20,044 bases of DNA, taken from positions 1 through 20,044 of the forward strand of contig JAJXUF010000056.1 in assembly GCA_021783175.1 (NCBI GenBank), read 5' to 3'. This document shows, one piece after another, positions 1 through 6,186 of the stretch; position 1 is the first letter of the stretch; every line of letters begins with the position of its first letter. This DNA comes from Pseudomonadota bacterium (lineage in GTDB: Bacteria > Pseudomonadota > Gammaproteobacteria > Acidiferrobacterales > UBA6901). The notes below the pieces were generated by a model. That model had not been told where the DNA came from. It made no database searches and was given only the letters and a program-made list of their open reading frames with translations. Both the position numbers and the translations under genes were made by a program.

Positions 1-1
1 T

Positions 2-136
2 GAAACGACCAATAAGCCAATCGAGATAGTTGCTGAAACGGCCGGGTTTGCTTCGCCCGCATTATTCCGCCGCAGTTTCGGACAAGCATTCGGCATCAAA
101 CCTTCAGCCTATCGCAAAGAGTTTCGCGGCGAGTAG
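2..136 (+). CDS. AraC-family transcriptional regulator, C-terminal end (partial)
   Basis: The reading frame is open from the left edge to a TAG at 134-136 and encodes the last 44 residues of a protein. The stretch ETAGFASPALFRRSFGQAFG followed by IKPSAYRKEFR is the second helix-turn-helix of the AraC/XylS DNA-binding domain, with the usual 'GF.s...F.R.F....G..P..YR..F' pattern. The wording resembles the GlxA/FtrA group, which carries a DJ-1/PfpI-like N-terminal domain, but that part lies outside the window, so ligand and targets cannot be judged. It is convergent with the leftward operon ending at 343. Confidence 0.85.
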   Translation, partial: ETTNKPIEIVAETAGFASPALFRRSFGQAFGIKPSAYRKEFRGE

Positions 137-342
137 AGAAGTATTTGGAGGAGATCATGTGCTCTATCGAAAAAATCAGAACGGCCATTCCATATCGGAC
201 CAAGTAATCAGTAGACTGAGAACCCGTTTTGTATGTGCCAGAGCGGTCGTAAGGAAGACGCGCTCTCTGTCTGCTGAGGATCCGCCTTTCAAACATGTGG
301 CGCGCTCGAACACATGAATCTAAGCAATCGAGTACGGGCATT
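137..342. other. intergenic region between convergent genes
   Basis: This 206-base gap separates the AraC-type tail from the 3' end of the leftward tag-like gene. It holds an AGAGCG/CGCTCT inverted repeat (about 240-266) with a long loop and no T-run, which is too weak to call a terminator. A GGAGGA followed by an ATG at 157 opens only 16 codons. I see no convincing gene here. Confidence 0.4.
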
Positions 343-965
343 CTATTCGTATGATGATACTCTTGGTCGTTTGAAACTCTTGTTTGATCGCTCAACTTTG
401 GCCCTGATCACGCATTCCTTCGCGTGATCGTTGATTAGTCCCATTGCTTGCATAAAGGCATATACGGTAGTTGGACCGACGAACTTCCAACCTTGCTTTT
501 TCAGTTCCTTCGACAACGCAATTGACTCGACCGAGGTTGATGCCGTCTGGGGTTTTACCAATGAATTCGTATCAGGCTCGTAGCGCCAGATAAAAGCGGC
601 CAACGAGCCCTCTCGTTTGACGAGCTCCTGTGCCCGTTTGGCGTTATTGATGACTGCCTCAATTTATCCCGATGCCGGACGATGCCTTCGTTTTTCAGCA
701 GACGATCTATATCATGCTGAGTGAAGCGAGCAATTCTGTCGAAATCGAAATTATGGAAGGCGGCACGGAAGTTCTCGCGCTTGGCGAGGATGGTGCGCCA
801 GCTTAGTCCAGATTGAAAACCCTCCAGGCATATCTTTTCGAATAGCCGATGATCATCGCTGGCAGGGAAACCCCATTCGGTATCGTGATAGTCGAGAAAC
901 TCCGGTGCGGCATCACACCAAAGGCAGCGTGACGTTCCGTCAGATCCTATTATCGTCGTGCTCAT
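343..965 (-). pseudogene. tag: DNA-3-methyladenine glycosylase I, frameshifted
   Basis: Tag removes 3-methyladenine from alkylated DNA as the first step of base excision repair. The first part (965 down to about 663) has RCLWCDAAPEFLDYHDTEWG and GLSWRTILAKRENFRAAF, typical of the family; the second part (about 663 down to 343) continues with AAFIWRYEPDTNS, GPTTVYAFMQAMGLINDH and the H-x3-C of the C-terminal zinc site (DHAKEC). The two halves are in different frames: an A appears to be missing from an A-run near 663 (GATAAATTGAGG where GATAAAATTGAGG would restore D-K-I-E-A). Joined length would be about 207 residues, normal for Tag. Without the base, translation runs into an unrelated tail ending at 555. 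It is the last gene of the oxidoreductase-regulator operon. It is either a recent pseudogene or a homopolymer sequencing error. Confidence 0.9.
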
Positions 966-1007
966 GCATTGTTCTCGTTACGCAAAGGCGTGGAATTGGG
1001 AGACTAC

Positions 1008-1295
1008 CTAGCCAAGTAGGAATTTCAACCGTTCATCGACTTTGACCGGTGTGATTTCAAGAATTTCCGCGCTCACAATACTTTCCGCAACGAATGGATC
1101 GTCGTTCACCCTACGTTGAAGTTCAGGCAGTGACGTATTGTGTGCCACGATTCCGCCGCCCATATTTGGCTGAAGACTGCCGACTAGTGCAAATACCCCA
1201 TCTTCAATACCGCGCTCGATCCACTCTTTGTGCCCTTCCATGAATTGTCCGGCTTGGCTTTTGTTACTGGAAAATTTAAGCAGTACGATAAACAT
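1008..1295 (-). CDS. YciI-like protein (YCII-related domain)
   Basis: A 95-residue single-domain protein starting MFIVLLKFSSNKSQAGQFME, with the conserved early histidine (EGHKEWIERG), the 'G.....GG' turn (LQPNMGGGIVAHN) and the DPF motif (NDDPFVAESIVSAEILEITP) of the YCII family. These small alpha/beta ferredoxin-like proteins usually have no established substrate; a His/Asp pair is proposed to be catalytic in the family. The ATG is preceded by AGGAAT about ten bases upstream. It lies 60 bases after the TetR-type gene and 42 bases before the tag-like gene, all leftward, so it is probably part of the same operon. A role in detoxification is suggested only by that neighbourhood. Confidence 0.8.
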   Translation of the reverse strand: MFIVLLKFSSNKSQAGQFMEGHKEWIERGIEDGVFALVGSLQPNMGGGIVAHNTSLPELQRRVNDDPFVAESIVSAEILEITPVKVDERLKFLLG

Positions 1296-1355
1296 TCGAT
1301 TTCATTCCTATTGATCCGGTTAGAGAGCTTAATTTCGCTGCCCGTATCGAGCATT

Positions 1356-1931
1356 TCACTTGGTGCTACCAATGCACGAGCTTAGCCAGTCGCTCATCTG
1401 TATTACTTCGTGCTTGATGAATTTCTCATCGTGAAACGCATTCGCTAGCGTGGCGACACCCTGGCTGCGGGCAAGAAGATGCATTGCCAGTTCATCTGCA
1501 TCTGCTTCTCGTCCCAGTAGCGTAAATTGTCGACGCAACCAGGTACGAAACAGCGTGAACAACCCGTTTGCCTCTGGCTGCGAGGCGTGGTTCAGCTTCG
1601 CCAGCTCTGTGCAGAGCGTGCCAACCGGGCAGCCGTACTGTTTAATTTTGGCTTTGTTCGCGATCAGAATATTGATGAAACTCCGTATTCGATCCTCTGG
1701 TGTTTTTCCCTCGATTTCCCACTTCTCCAACATCATCTGAGTATTAGTCAGACGCACATTGATTACGGCATCCAGAATTTCATCCTTGGATTTGAAGTGA
1801 TGGTAAAAATTGCCCCTGGAGATTTGCACAGCATCCGCAATGTTTGAGAACGACGTATGTTCGAAACCTTGCCGATAGAACAACTGGTCGGCAGCTTCAA
1901 TAATGTGATCACGTGTTGTCATGTCGCTCAT
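1356..1931 (-). CDS. TetR/AcrR-family repressor, NemR-like
   Basis: A 191-residue protein with an N-terminal TetR DNA-binding domain (residues about 8-55: IEAADQLFYRQGFEHTSFSN then IADAVQISRGNFYHHFKSKDEIL). The C-terminal ligand/dimer domain has QYGCPVGTLCTEL. Cys101 in that segment lines up by eye with the GCL segment holding redox-active Cys106 of E. coli NemR, and a second cysteine (Cys107) is nearby, so sensing of electrophiles or hypochlorite through cysteine is a reasonable inference. AGGAGG (1939-1944) sits seven bases before the ATG at 1931 and fixes this start; an internal ATG at codon 4 is less well spaced. The gene begins 27 bases after the Old Yellow Enzyme gene and most likely represses the shared promoter at 3115-3143. 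Confidence 0.9.
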   Translation of the reverse strand: MSDMTTRDHIIEAADQLFYRQGFEHTSFSNIADAVQISRGNFYHHFKSKDEILDAVINVRLTNTQMMLEKWEIEGKTPEDRIRSFINILIANKAKIKQYGCPVGTLCTELAKLNHASQPEANGLFTLFRTWLRRQFTLLGREADADELAMHLLARSQGVATLANAFHDEKFIKHEVIQMSDWLSSCIGSTK

Positions 1932-1958
1932 AATAAAACCTCCTACACCTTCTGTGCC

Positions 1959-3056
1959 TCAAGGGTTGGTTTGCTCAAGCACTTCACTACGATAGAACGG
2001 ATAGTCGATATATCCAACCTCGCTACCTCCATAGAAGGTGGATGGATCGAACTCGTTTAGCGGTAGGCGCTCCCGATAGCGGCGCACCAAATCCGGATTG
2101 GACAAAAAGGGTATCCCGAAAGCAACCAGGCTCGCGGCACCGCTTCGTACCGCCGTTTGCGCACGCACCAGGTCATAGCCGTTGTTGGCAATGTATGGGC
2201 CAGTAAACTTCGAACGCAATGCACGATAGTCCACCGAGCTATTCTTCGTCATCATGTCGCCTTCGAGCACGTGCACGTAGGCCATTCCGCGCGGGCTTAG
2301 CTGTTCAACGAAATATTCGAAGTGCGCTTGCGGATTGGTATCCGACATTGAATTAAAACTGTTCTCGGGTGTTAATCGCACTCCCACACGCTGCGTAGGC
2401 CATATCGCGCATACCGCATCCAGGATTTCGTTCAATAGGCGCATGCGGTTCTGCACGCTGCCGCCATATACATCAGTGCGTTGGTTACTTCCATCGCGCA
2501 GAAATTGATCGATGATGTAGCCGTTAGCGCCGTGTACTTCAACACCGTCAAAGCCAGCGAGTTTGGCCATTTCAGCGCCGTGCTTGAATTGCGCCACAAT
2601 ACCCGGAATTTCACTGATATCGAGTGCACGTGGTGTTACAAAATCCTGCATCCCGGTATAGGTGATAGCCTGCCCCGCAGGTTGCAGCGCCGATGGAGCA
2701 ACAGGCGTGGCGTTGTTTGGCAGCAAGCTCGGGTGGGAAATCCGCCCGCAGTGCTGCAATTGCGCAAAGATATGACCGCCAGTTGAGTGCACCGCATCGG
2801 TCAGGTGAAGCCAACTTGCGGCTTGGGCCTCTGTGTAAATCCCCGGGGTAGCGGGATAACCCACGCCCTCGGCGGAAACTGGGGCAGACTCGGCGATGAT
2901 CAGACCGGCGCTGGCTCGTTGTTGATAATAGGTCACCATCATTGGGGAAACGATGCCGTTTTGATCGGCGCGGTTACGCGTCATTGGTGCCATGACCATC
3001 CGGTTGGTGAGTGTCAGGCCACCCAGCTGAAACGGCTCGAATAAATCTGCAGACAA
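1959..3056 (-). CDS. nemA: Old Yellow Enzyme family NADH:flavin oxidoreductase (N-ethylmaleimide reductase-like)
   Basis: A 365-residue FMN-dependent ene-reductase of full family length. Visible landmarks are the N-terminal LFEPFQLGGLTLTNRMVMAP with MTRNRAD (Thr26 near the flavin), the HGANGY active-site motif (His175/Asn178 for substrate carbonyl binding, Tyr180 as proton donor), DQFLRDGSNQRTDVYGGS and the C-terminal barrel strands GPYIANNGYD and SLVAFGIPFLSNPDLVRR. The family reduces activated C=C bonds and nitro compounds with NAD(P)H in the cytosol. The start is a TTG at 3054-3056, chosen because AAAGGAGG (3062-3069) lies five bases upstream and no ATG or GTG fits. It is the first gene of the leftward operon oye-tetR-yciI-tag. 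The exact symbol is by analogy with the E. coli nemR-nemA pair. Confidence 0.92.
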   Translation of the reverse strand: MSADLFEPFQLGGLTLTNRMVMAPMTRNRADQNGIVSPMMVTYYQQRASAGLIIAESAPVSAEGVGYPATPGIYTEAQAASWLHLTDAVHSTGGHIFAQLQHCGRISHPSLLPNNATPVAPSALQPAGQAITYTGMQDFVTPRALDISEIPGIVAQFKHGAEMAKLAGFDGVEVHGANGYIIDQFLRDGSNQRTDVYGGSVQNRMRLLNEILDAVCAIWPTQRVGVRLTPENSFNSMSDTNPQAHFEYFVEQLSPRGMAYVHVLEGDMMTKNSSVDYRALRSKFTGPYIANNGYDLVRAQTAVRSGAASLVAFGIPFLSNPDLVRRYRERLPLNEFDPSTFYGGSEVGYIDYPFYRSEVLEQTNP

Positions 3057-3086
3057 AGTGACCTCCTTTAGTTGTTTATGTCATCG

Positions 3087-3104
3087 CTAGGGCATTCGTC
3101 CTAG
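3087..3104. promoter_or_regulatory. secondary operator copy
   Basis: CTAGGGCATTCGTCCTAG is an imperfect palindrome sharing the TAGGACG-type half-site with the site at 3119-3134. The two centres are 31 bases apart, close to three helical turns, so two repressor dimers could bind the same face downstream of the -10 box. Confidence 0.55.
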
Positions 3105-3114
3105 ATTGGGCCGA

Positions 3115-3143
3115 ATGCTAGGACGAGCGTCCTATCTTGTCAA
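3115..3143 (-). promoter_or_regulatory. promoter of the oye-tetR-yciI-tag operon
   Basis: Read on the minus strand, a perfect -35 box TTGACA (3138-3143) is followed by exactly 17 bases and then TAGCAT (3115-3120) as a -10 box (4 of 6 consensus positions). The TTG start of the reductase lies about 60 bases downstream. The 17-base spacer is filled by the strongest palindrome of the region, which fits control by steric exclusion of RNA polymerase. Confidence 0.7.
3119..3134. promoter_or_regulatory. primary operator, probable TetR-type repressor site
   Basis: TAGGACGAGCGTCCTA is a perfect inverted repeat (TAGGACG/CGTCCTA) around a two-base centre. It occupies the space between the -35 and -10 boxes of the leftward promoter. 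Length and symmetry are those of TetR-family operators, and the only TetR-type gene in view is the second gene of the operon, which supports autoregulation. Confidence 0.7.
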
Positions 3144-3576
3144 GAGCCAAACGGGGCAGCAGAATTATGCCGAACAGAAAAACATCGGAGATATCGCAAT
3201 GCTGAGGGACTTCCACCGTCGCCAGCTCAGCCTATCCGGACTGTCGCTCCAGTCTGGGCTGATTTGATTTTGAGCGACCGCTTTGTGGCATGCTGTTAGC
3301 AAGGTGCTACAGCCGCGGCCGAAAATCGGAAGGTCGCGGCGCACTTCCGGGGCCACGTTTATGGCGCGCAACAGAACGTTGAGCGGATAGTTTTATCTTC
3401 GTGTTAAGTCTGCTTACCGGCATGTTGCGGCCTGTCGAGTTTAGGATGAATGTGATTTGTAGTGCTCGCCGACTTTGTACCCTAGTCGATGGCGATTTGC
3501 GGTTGGAATCCGTGGTGAGTTTTGCATCGGCATTGGTGATATTGGAATACGCAGTCTTCTCTAGGACGCGCAACTT
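3144..3576. other. non-coding or decayed stretch upstream of the oxidoreductase operon
   Basis: About 430 bases with no convincing gene. Several short open frames exist on both strands but none shows a family motif plus a ribosome binding site. A plus-strand frame (about 3120-3266) reads ...IAMLRDFHRRQLSLSGLS..., faintly like the start of an IS21-type transposase, then stops; I regard this as unproven. A lone CTAGGACG near 3564 resembles a half-site of the operators at 3087-3134. The left attachment site of the integrative module could lie here, but I cannot identify it. Confidence 0.35.
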
Positions 3577-3825
3577 TCATTTTACGTGCTGATTAAACTC
3601 ACCATCAGGGTTGGGTACATTACTATCGGGTATGTATTCAAAGATCTCGTTTACCGAACAATTGAAATAGCGGCAAAGAGCGTTAATTACATCAATTTCT
3701 ACTCGTTCCGCCGTCTCATGATAGAGGCGCGTCGCAGTACCTCGATTTATTCCCGTATCCCTCGATAAGTCTGAAATTTTCATCTTGCGCTCCCCAAGCA
3801 AGCGGGACAAATGACACTTGATCAC
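3577..3825 (-). CDS. Cro/CI-type (XRE) helix-turn-helix regulator
   Basis: An 82-residue protein made almost entirely of one HTH domain: LSRLLGERKMKISDLSRDTG then INRGTATRLYHE, followed by INALCRYFNCSVNEIFEYIP, the typical ending of small XRE regulators of the HTH_26/YozG type. The start is a GTG (3823-3825) supported by AGGAGG (3831-3836) five bases upstream. It is transcribed away from the AlpA-like gene and integrase, with palindromes in the shared intergenic region, the arrangement of a lysogeny-style switch in phages and integrative elements. Its likely job is to keep the integrase promoter off; this is inferred from layout. Confidence 0.85.
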   Translation of the reverse strand: MIKCHLSRLLGERKMKISDLSRDTGINRGTATRLYHETAERVEIDVINALCRYFNCSVNEIFEYIPDSNVPNPDGEFNQHVK

Positions 3826-3871
3826 AACGGCCTCCTATAGAGCATATTGGTCTTTAGACGAAAAAAATAAC

Positions 3872-3899
3872 TTGCAAATGATCTAATTCTTGCTAATAT
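3872..3899 (+). promoter_or_regulatory. probable promoter for the AlpA-like/integrase genes
   Basis: TTGCAA (3872-3877) and TAATAT (3894-3899) are separated by 16 bases, and TGC directly before TAATAT makes an extended -10. The AlpA-like gene starts about 80 bases downstream. Each hexamer matches consensus at four of six positions, so this is a moderate call. Confidence 0.45.
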
Positions 3900-3929
3900 G
3901 ATCTACAGAAGATCATTTCATTCTTCTGT
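3876..3929. promoter_or_regulatory. palindromic operator region between the XRE regulator and the AlpA-like gene
   Basis: ATGATCTACAGAAGATCAT (3898-3916) is an inverted repeat with seven-base arms ATGATCT/AGATCAT and a five-base centre. A third copy of the arm (AAATGATCT) lies at 3876-3884. An overlapping inverted repeat TACAGAA...TTCTGTA spans 3904-3930. The main palindrome covers the end of the putative -10 box and the expected transcription start, a natural place for the divergent XRE repressor to act. Confidence 0.55.
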
Positions 3930-3977
3930 AAGTAGTAATGGCTAATTGTAGTATATTTTTTCGAAAGGATTGATTTT

Positions 3978-4208
3978 ATGTCACTGACATATTTAACGAC
4001 AGATGAGTTATCAGGAGTAATCAAATACGACAGTCGCACCATCCGAGAACGCTTGAAAGATAGCGTGCTGCTTGAGGGAATTCATTACATCCGCCCATTT
4101 GGCGGCCGCAAAATTCTCTATATCTGGGAGCATATTGAGCGAGACATGGTAACAGTCGGAAGCGCGTTTGCTATTCCCATGGCGAACGGAGGCGTTTGCC
4201 ATGGGTAG
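3978..4208 (+). CDS. AlpA-like / excisionase-type small DNA-binding protein
   Basis: A 76-residue protein, MSLTYLTTDELSGVIKYDSR then TIRERLKDSVLLEGIHYIRP and FGGRKILYIWEHIERDM. This is the winged-HTH pattern of small MerR-like/excisionase-like proteins: a 'LTTDEL' start, a recognition helix and a 'GGRKILY.WE' wing. Such proteins often sit directly before a tyrosine integrase and act as recombination directionality factors or activators. AAAGGA eight bases before the ATG supports the start. Its last eight bases overlap the chosen integrase start at 4201, indicating translational coupling. Confidence 0.75.
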   Translation: MSLTYLTTDELSGVIKYDSRTIRERLKDSVLLEGIHYIRPFGGRKILYIWEHIERDMVTVGSAFAIPMANGGVCHG

Positions 4209-5463
4209 TATCAGAAAACGTGACGATAACGGACTGCTATTTATCGACTTTCGATATAGAGGTATTCGCTGCCGAGAACAAACTGCTCTTCCGGAAAGTG
4301 CCGCAAACCGCAAAAAAGTACAGAAAGTCCTGGACCGCATGGAATCAGAAATTGCGGCAGGGACGTTTGATTATCGGCGATTCTTTCCCGCAAGCAAGAA
4401 TGCGGAAAAATTCGACGAAACGAACACACAGTCTGCGGTCAATCAGGTCACTCAAGCTGTGGGTGATGCTATGGGGCAAGCTGGAATGCCTCAAGTACTA
4501 GCAAATGTAGCTGGCACACCTTTGCTCCGTGATTTTGCAGAAACTTGGTTCACCGAGAAAGAGGTCGAGTGGCGCAGGTCGCACAAGAAAACCATTCGCA
4601 GCGATATTGACGGGCGACTGATTCCAAAATTCGGGGATTGGGAGGTCGGCAGAATCACCAAGGCAGATTTACTTGCATATCGTGCTGATCTCGCCAAAGT
4701 CCAGGCACGAGGAAAAAAAAACATGCTGTCGAATCGCCGCATCAACAAGATCATGAATCTGTTGAGGCAGATCATCACTGAAGCCGCCGACCGCTTCAAT
4801 TTTCGCACGCCGTTCCAGAATATCAAACAGCTCAAGGTGAAACGCACAGATGTGGAGCCATTCACGCTGGATGAAGTGAAGTTGATCCTTGCAACCATTC
4901 GGCCTGACTTCAAAAGCTACTACACCGTCCGGTTTTTTACGGGCATGCGCACAGGTGAAGTGGATGGGCTGAAATGGAAGTACGTCAATTTCGAAAAAAG
5001 GCTGATCCTGGTGCGGGAAACGATCGTACTTGGTGAGGACGAGTACACCAAGAATGATAGCTCGCAGCGCGATATCCAGATGTCGCAGATGGTGTACGAC
5101 GCGCTCAAGGCGCAGGAGAAGGTAACGGGGGAACAAACAGAGTATGTGTTTTGCACACGCACTTGGACGGTGCTCGACAACAAAAATGTTACCACCCGCG
5201 TGTGGTACCCCATTCTGCGCCATCTCGGCTTGAAACCTCGGCGCGCTTATCAGACCCGTCACACCGCAGCCACCCTATGGCTAGCCGCTGGAGAGAACCC
5301 GGAGTGGATCGCAAAACAAATGGGACATACCACGACTGAAATGTTGTTCCGCGTGTATTCGCGTTTCGTACCCAACATGACCAGGCAGGATGGCAGCGCG
5401 TTTGAACGCATGTTGCTGCAATCCGTCACTACAAACCCAGCTACTGAAGCTACCGCTTCCTGA
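4201..5463 (+). CDS. tyrosine recombinase/integrase
   Basis: A 420-residue integrase with three parts: an N-terminal arm-type DNA-binding domain (MGSIRKRDDNGLLFIDFRYR, residues about 1-60), a SAM-like core-binding domain (about 105-210) and the C-terminal catalytic domain (about 220-390). Catalytic positions visible are Arg250 (FFTGMRTGE), Lys284 (EYTKND), Arg353 in YQTRHT (Tyr replaces the usual first His), His376 (MGH) and the nucleophile Tyr386 (RVYSRF), so the enzyme looks intact. I chose the ATG at 4201 because GGAGG lies eight bases upstream and family members begin MGSIRKR; an upstream in-frame start (4168) would add 11 unlikely residues. It probably catalyses site-specific integration and excision of the element holding the next genes. 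No tRNA target is visible nearby. Confidence 0.93.
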   Translation: MGSIRKRDDNGLLFIDFRYRGIRCREQTALPESAANRKKVQKVLDRMESEIAAGTFDYRRFFPASKNAEKFDETNTQSAVNQVTQAVGDAMGQAGMPQVLANVAGTPLLRDFAETWFTEKEVEWRRSHKKTIRSDIDGRLIPKFGDWEVGRITKADLLAYRADLAKVQARGKKNMLSNRRINKIMNLLRQIITEAADRFNFRTPFQNIKQLKVKRTDVEPFTLDEVKLILATIRPDFKSYYTVRFFTGMRTGEVDGLKWKYVNFEKRLILVRETIVLGEDEYTKNDSSQRDIQMSQMVYDALKAQEKVTGEQTEYVFCTRTWTVLDNKNVTTRVWYPILRHLGLKPRRAYQTRHTAATLWLAAGENPEWIAKQMGHTTTEMLFRVYSRFVPNMTRQDGSAFERMLLQSVTTNPATEATAS

Positions 5464-5474
5464 AAGGAGATGCC

Positions 5475-5867
5475 ATGACCCATACCAGCAATAACGTTTT
5501 TACATCAAACAAGTCCGAACAGGATGTCAACGGTGAACATGACTCCGCCGAAGCGCCATCCCTGACAGGCGAACTAATTCAGTTGAATGATGAATTTGGA
5601 GAGTTCAGTGACGTCAGTGCCTTCATGTGCAATGCATTCGCAAATGCACTGACAGAGCATGAGCGGCTCAATAAGGAAATCATTTCCGGCGCCAGAATCT
5701 GCTCTGACTGGTTGCAGCAAAAAACCGGCGAATTGAAGGATGACATCCGGCATGTGCGCTTGCGTTATGTCACCGAGCATAACGAGGTATCGCCAAACGA
5801 TGAAACAAAGACGAGTGCGCCCGGCCGGAATCCGCGGCGGCATCGTGCATTCAAGAATTTCTATTGA
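5475..5867 (+). CDS. hypothetical protein downstream of integrase
   Basis: A 130-residue protein I do not recognise. It starts 11 bases after the integrase stop with AAAGGAG close before the ATG, so it is likely translated from the same message. The first half is acidic and polar (residues 1-45), the middle is predicted helical (DVSAFMCNAFANALTEHERL through the WLQQKTGELKDD segment), and the tail is basic (GRNPRRHRAFKNFY). There is no signal peptide or membrane segment. The acidic/basic split would suit a small element-encoded nucleic-acid or replication accessory protein, but that is a guess from shape only. Confidence 0.7.
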   Translation: MTHTSNNVFTSNKSEQDVNGEHDSAEAPSLTGELIQLNDEFGEFSDVSAFMCNAFANALTEHERLNKEIISGARICSDWLQQKTGELKDDIRHVRLRYVTEHNEVSPNDETKTSAPGRNPRRHRAFKNFY

Positions 5868-5898
5868 TTTGAAAAATTCAAAATAAGGAGAAAATGCT

Positions 5899-6186
5899 TT
5901 GAAAGACTCAATCGACAATTTGATGCGCAAATTTACCTATGACGACAAGCGGATCGGCCATCTGCTCTGCATGTTTGACGACAATGTGAGATTCATCAGG
6001 GACTACGACGACCAGTTTGATCTGGGCAGCACCGAACACGAAAAAATCATGCTGGCCGGCTACCGGAATTCCGCCTTCGGTATCCTGCTGTCCCTGCTTC
6101 AGCTGGGACACATCACGACTGCAGACTTCCACAATCGGATGCACGCCCTTAATTCAGTCTTCTACAAAAAAGTGGGAACCGATTGA
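5899..6186 (+). CDS. hypothetical small protein upstream of topoisomerase
   Basis: A 95-residue, mostly helical protein (LCMFDDNVRFIRDYDDQFDL; AGYRNSAFGILLSLLQLGHI) of unknown function. The start is a TTG (5899-5901) with AAGGAG eight bases upstream; an ATG at 5894 is out of frame and reads only ATG-CTT-TGA. Its stop TGA (6184-6186) overlaps the ATG of the topoisomerase gene by one base (TGATG), a classic coupling arrangement. The real-gene case rests on that coupling and the ribosome binding site. It could act with the topoisomerase, but nothing in the sequence shows how. Confidence 0.7.
   Translation: MKDSIDNLMRKFTYDDKRIGHLLCMFDDNVRFIRDYDDQFDLGSTEHEKIMLAGYRNSAFGILLSLLQLGHITTADFHNRMHALNSVFYKKVGTD

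Noticed and set aside
157..207. 16-codon frame after GGAGGA near 147-153
   Set aside because: Too short, no context and no conserved feature; the ribosome-binding-like sequence may be chance.
3120..3266. Plus-strand frame with ...IAMLRDFHRRQLSLSGLS..., similar to the start of an IS21-type transposase
   Set aside because: The likeness covers only about 20 residues and the frame stops; no continuation in other frames and no inverted repeats.
4669..5262. 197-residue minus-strand frame opposite the integrase
   Set aside because: No recognisable domain, no good ribosome binding site, and the integrase frame explains the region completely.
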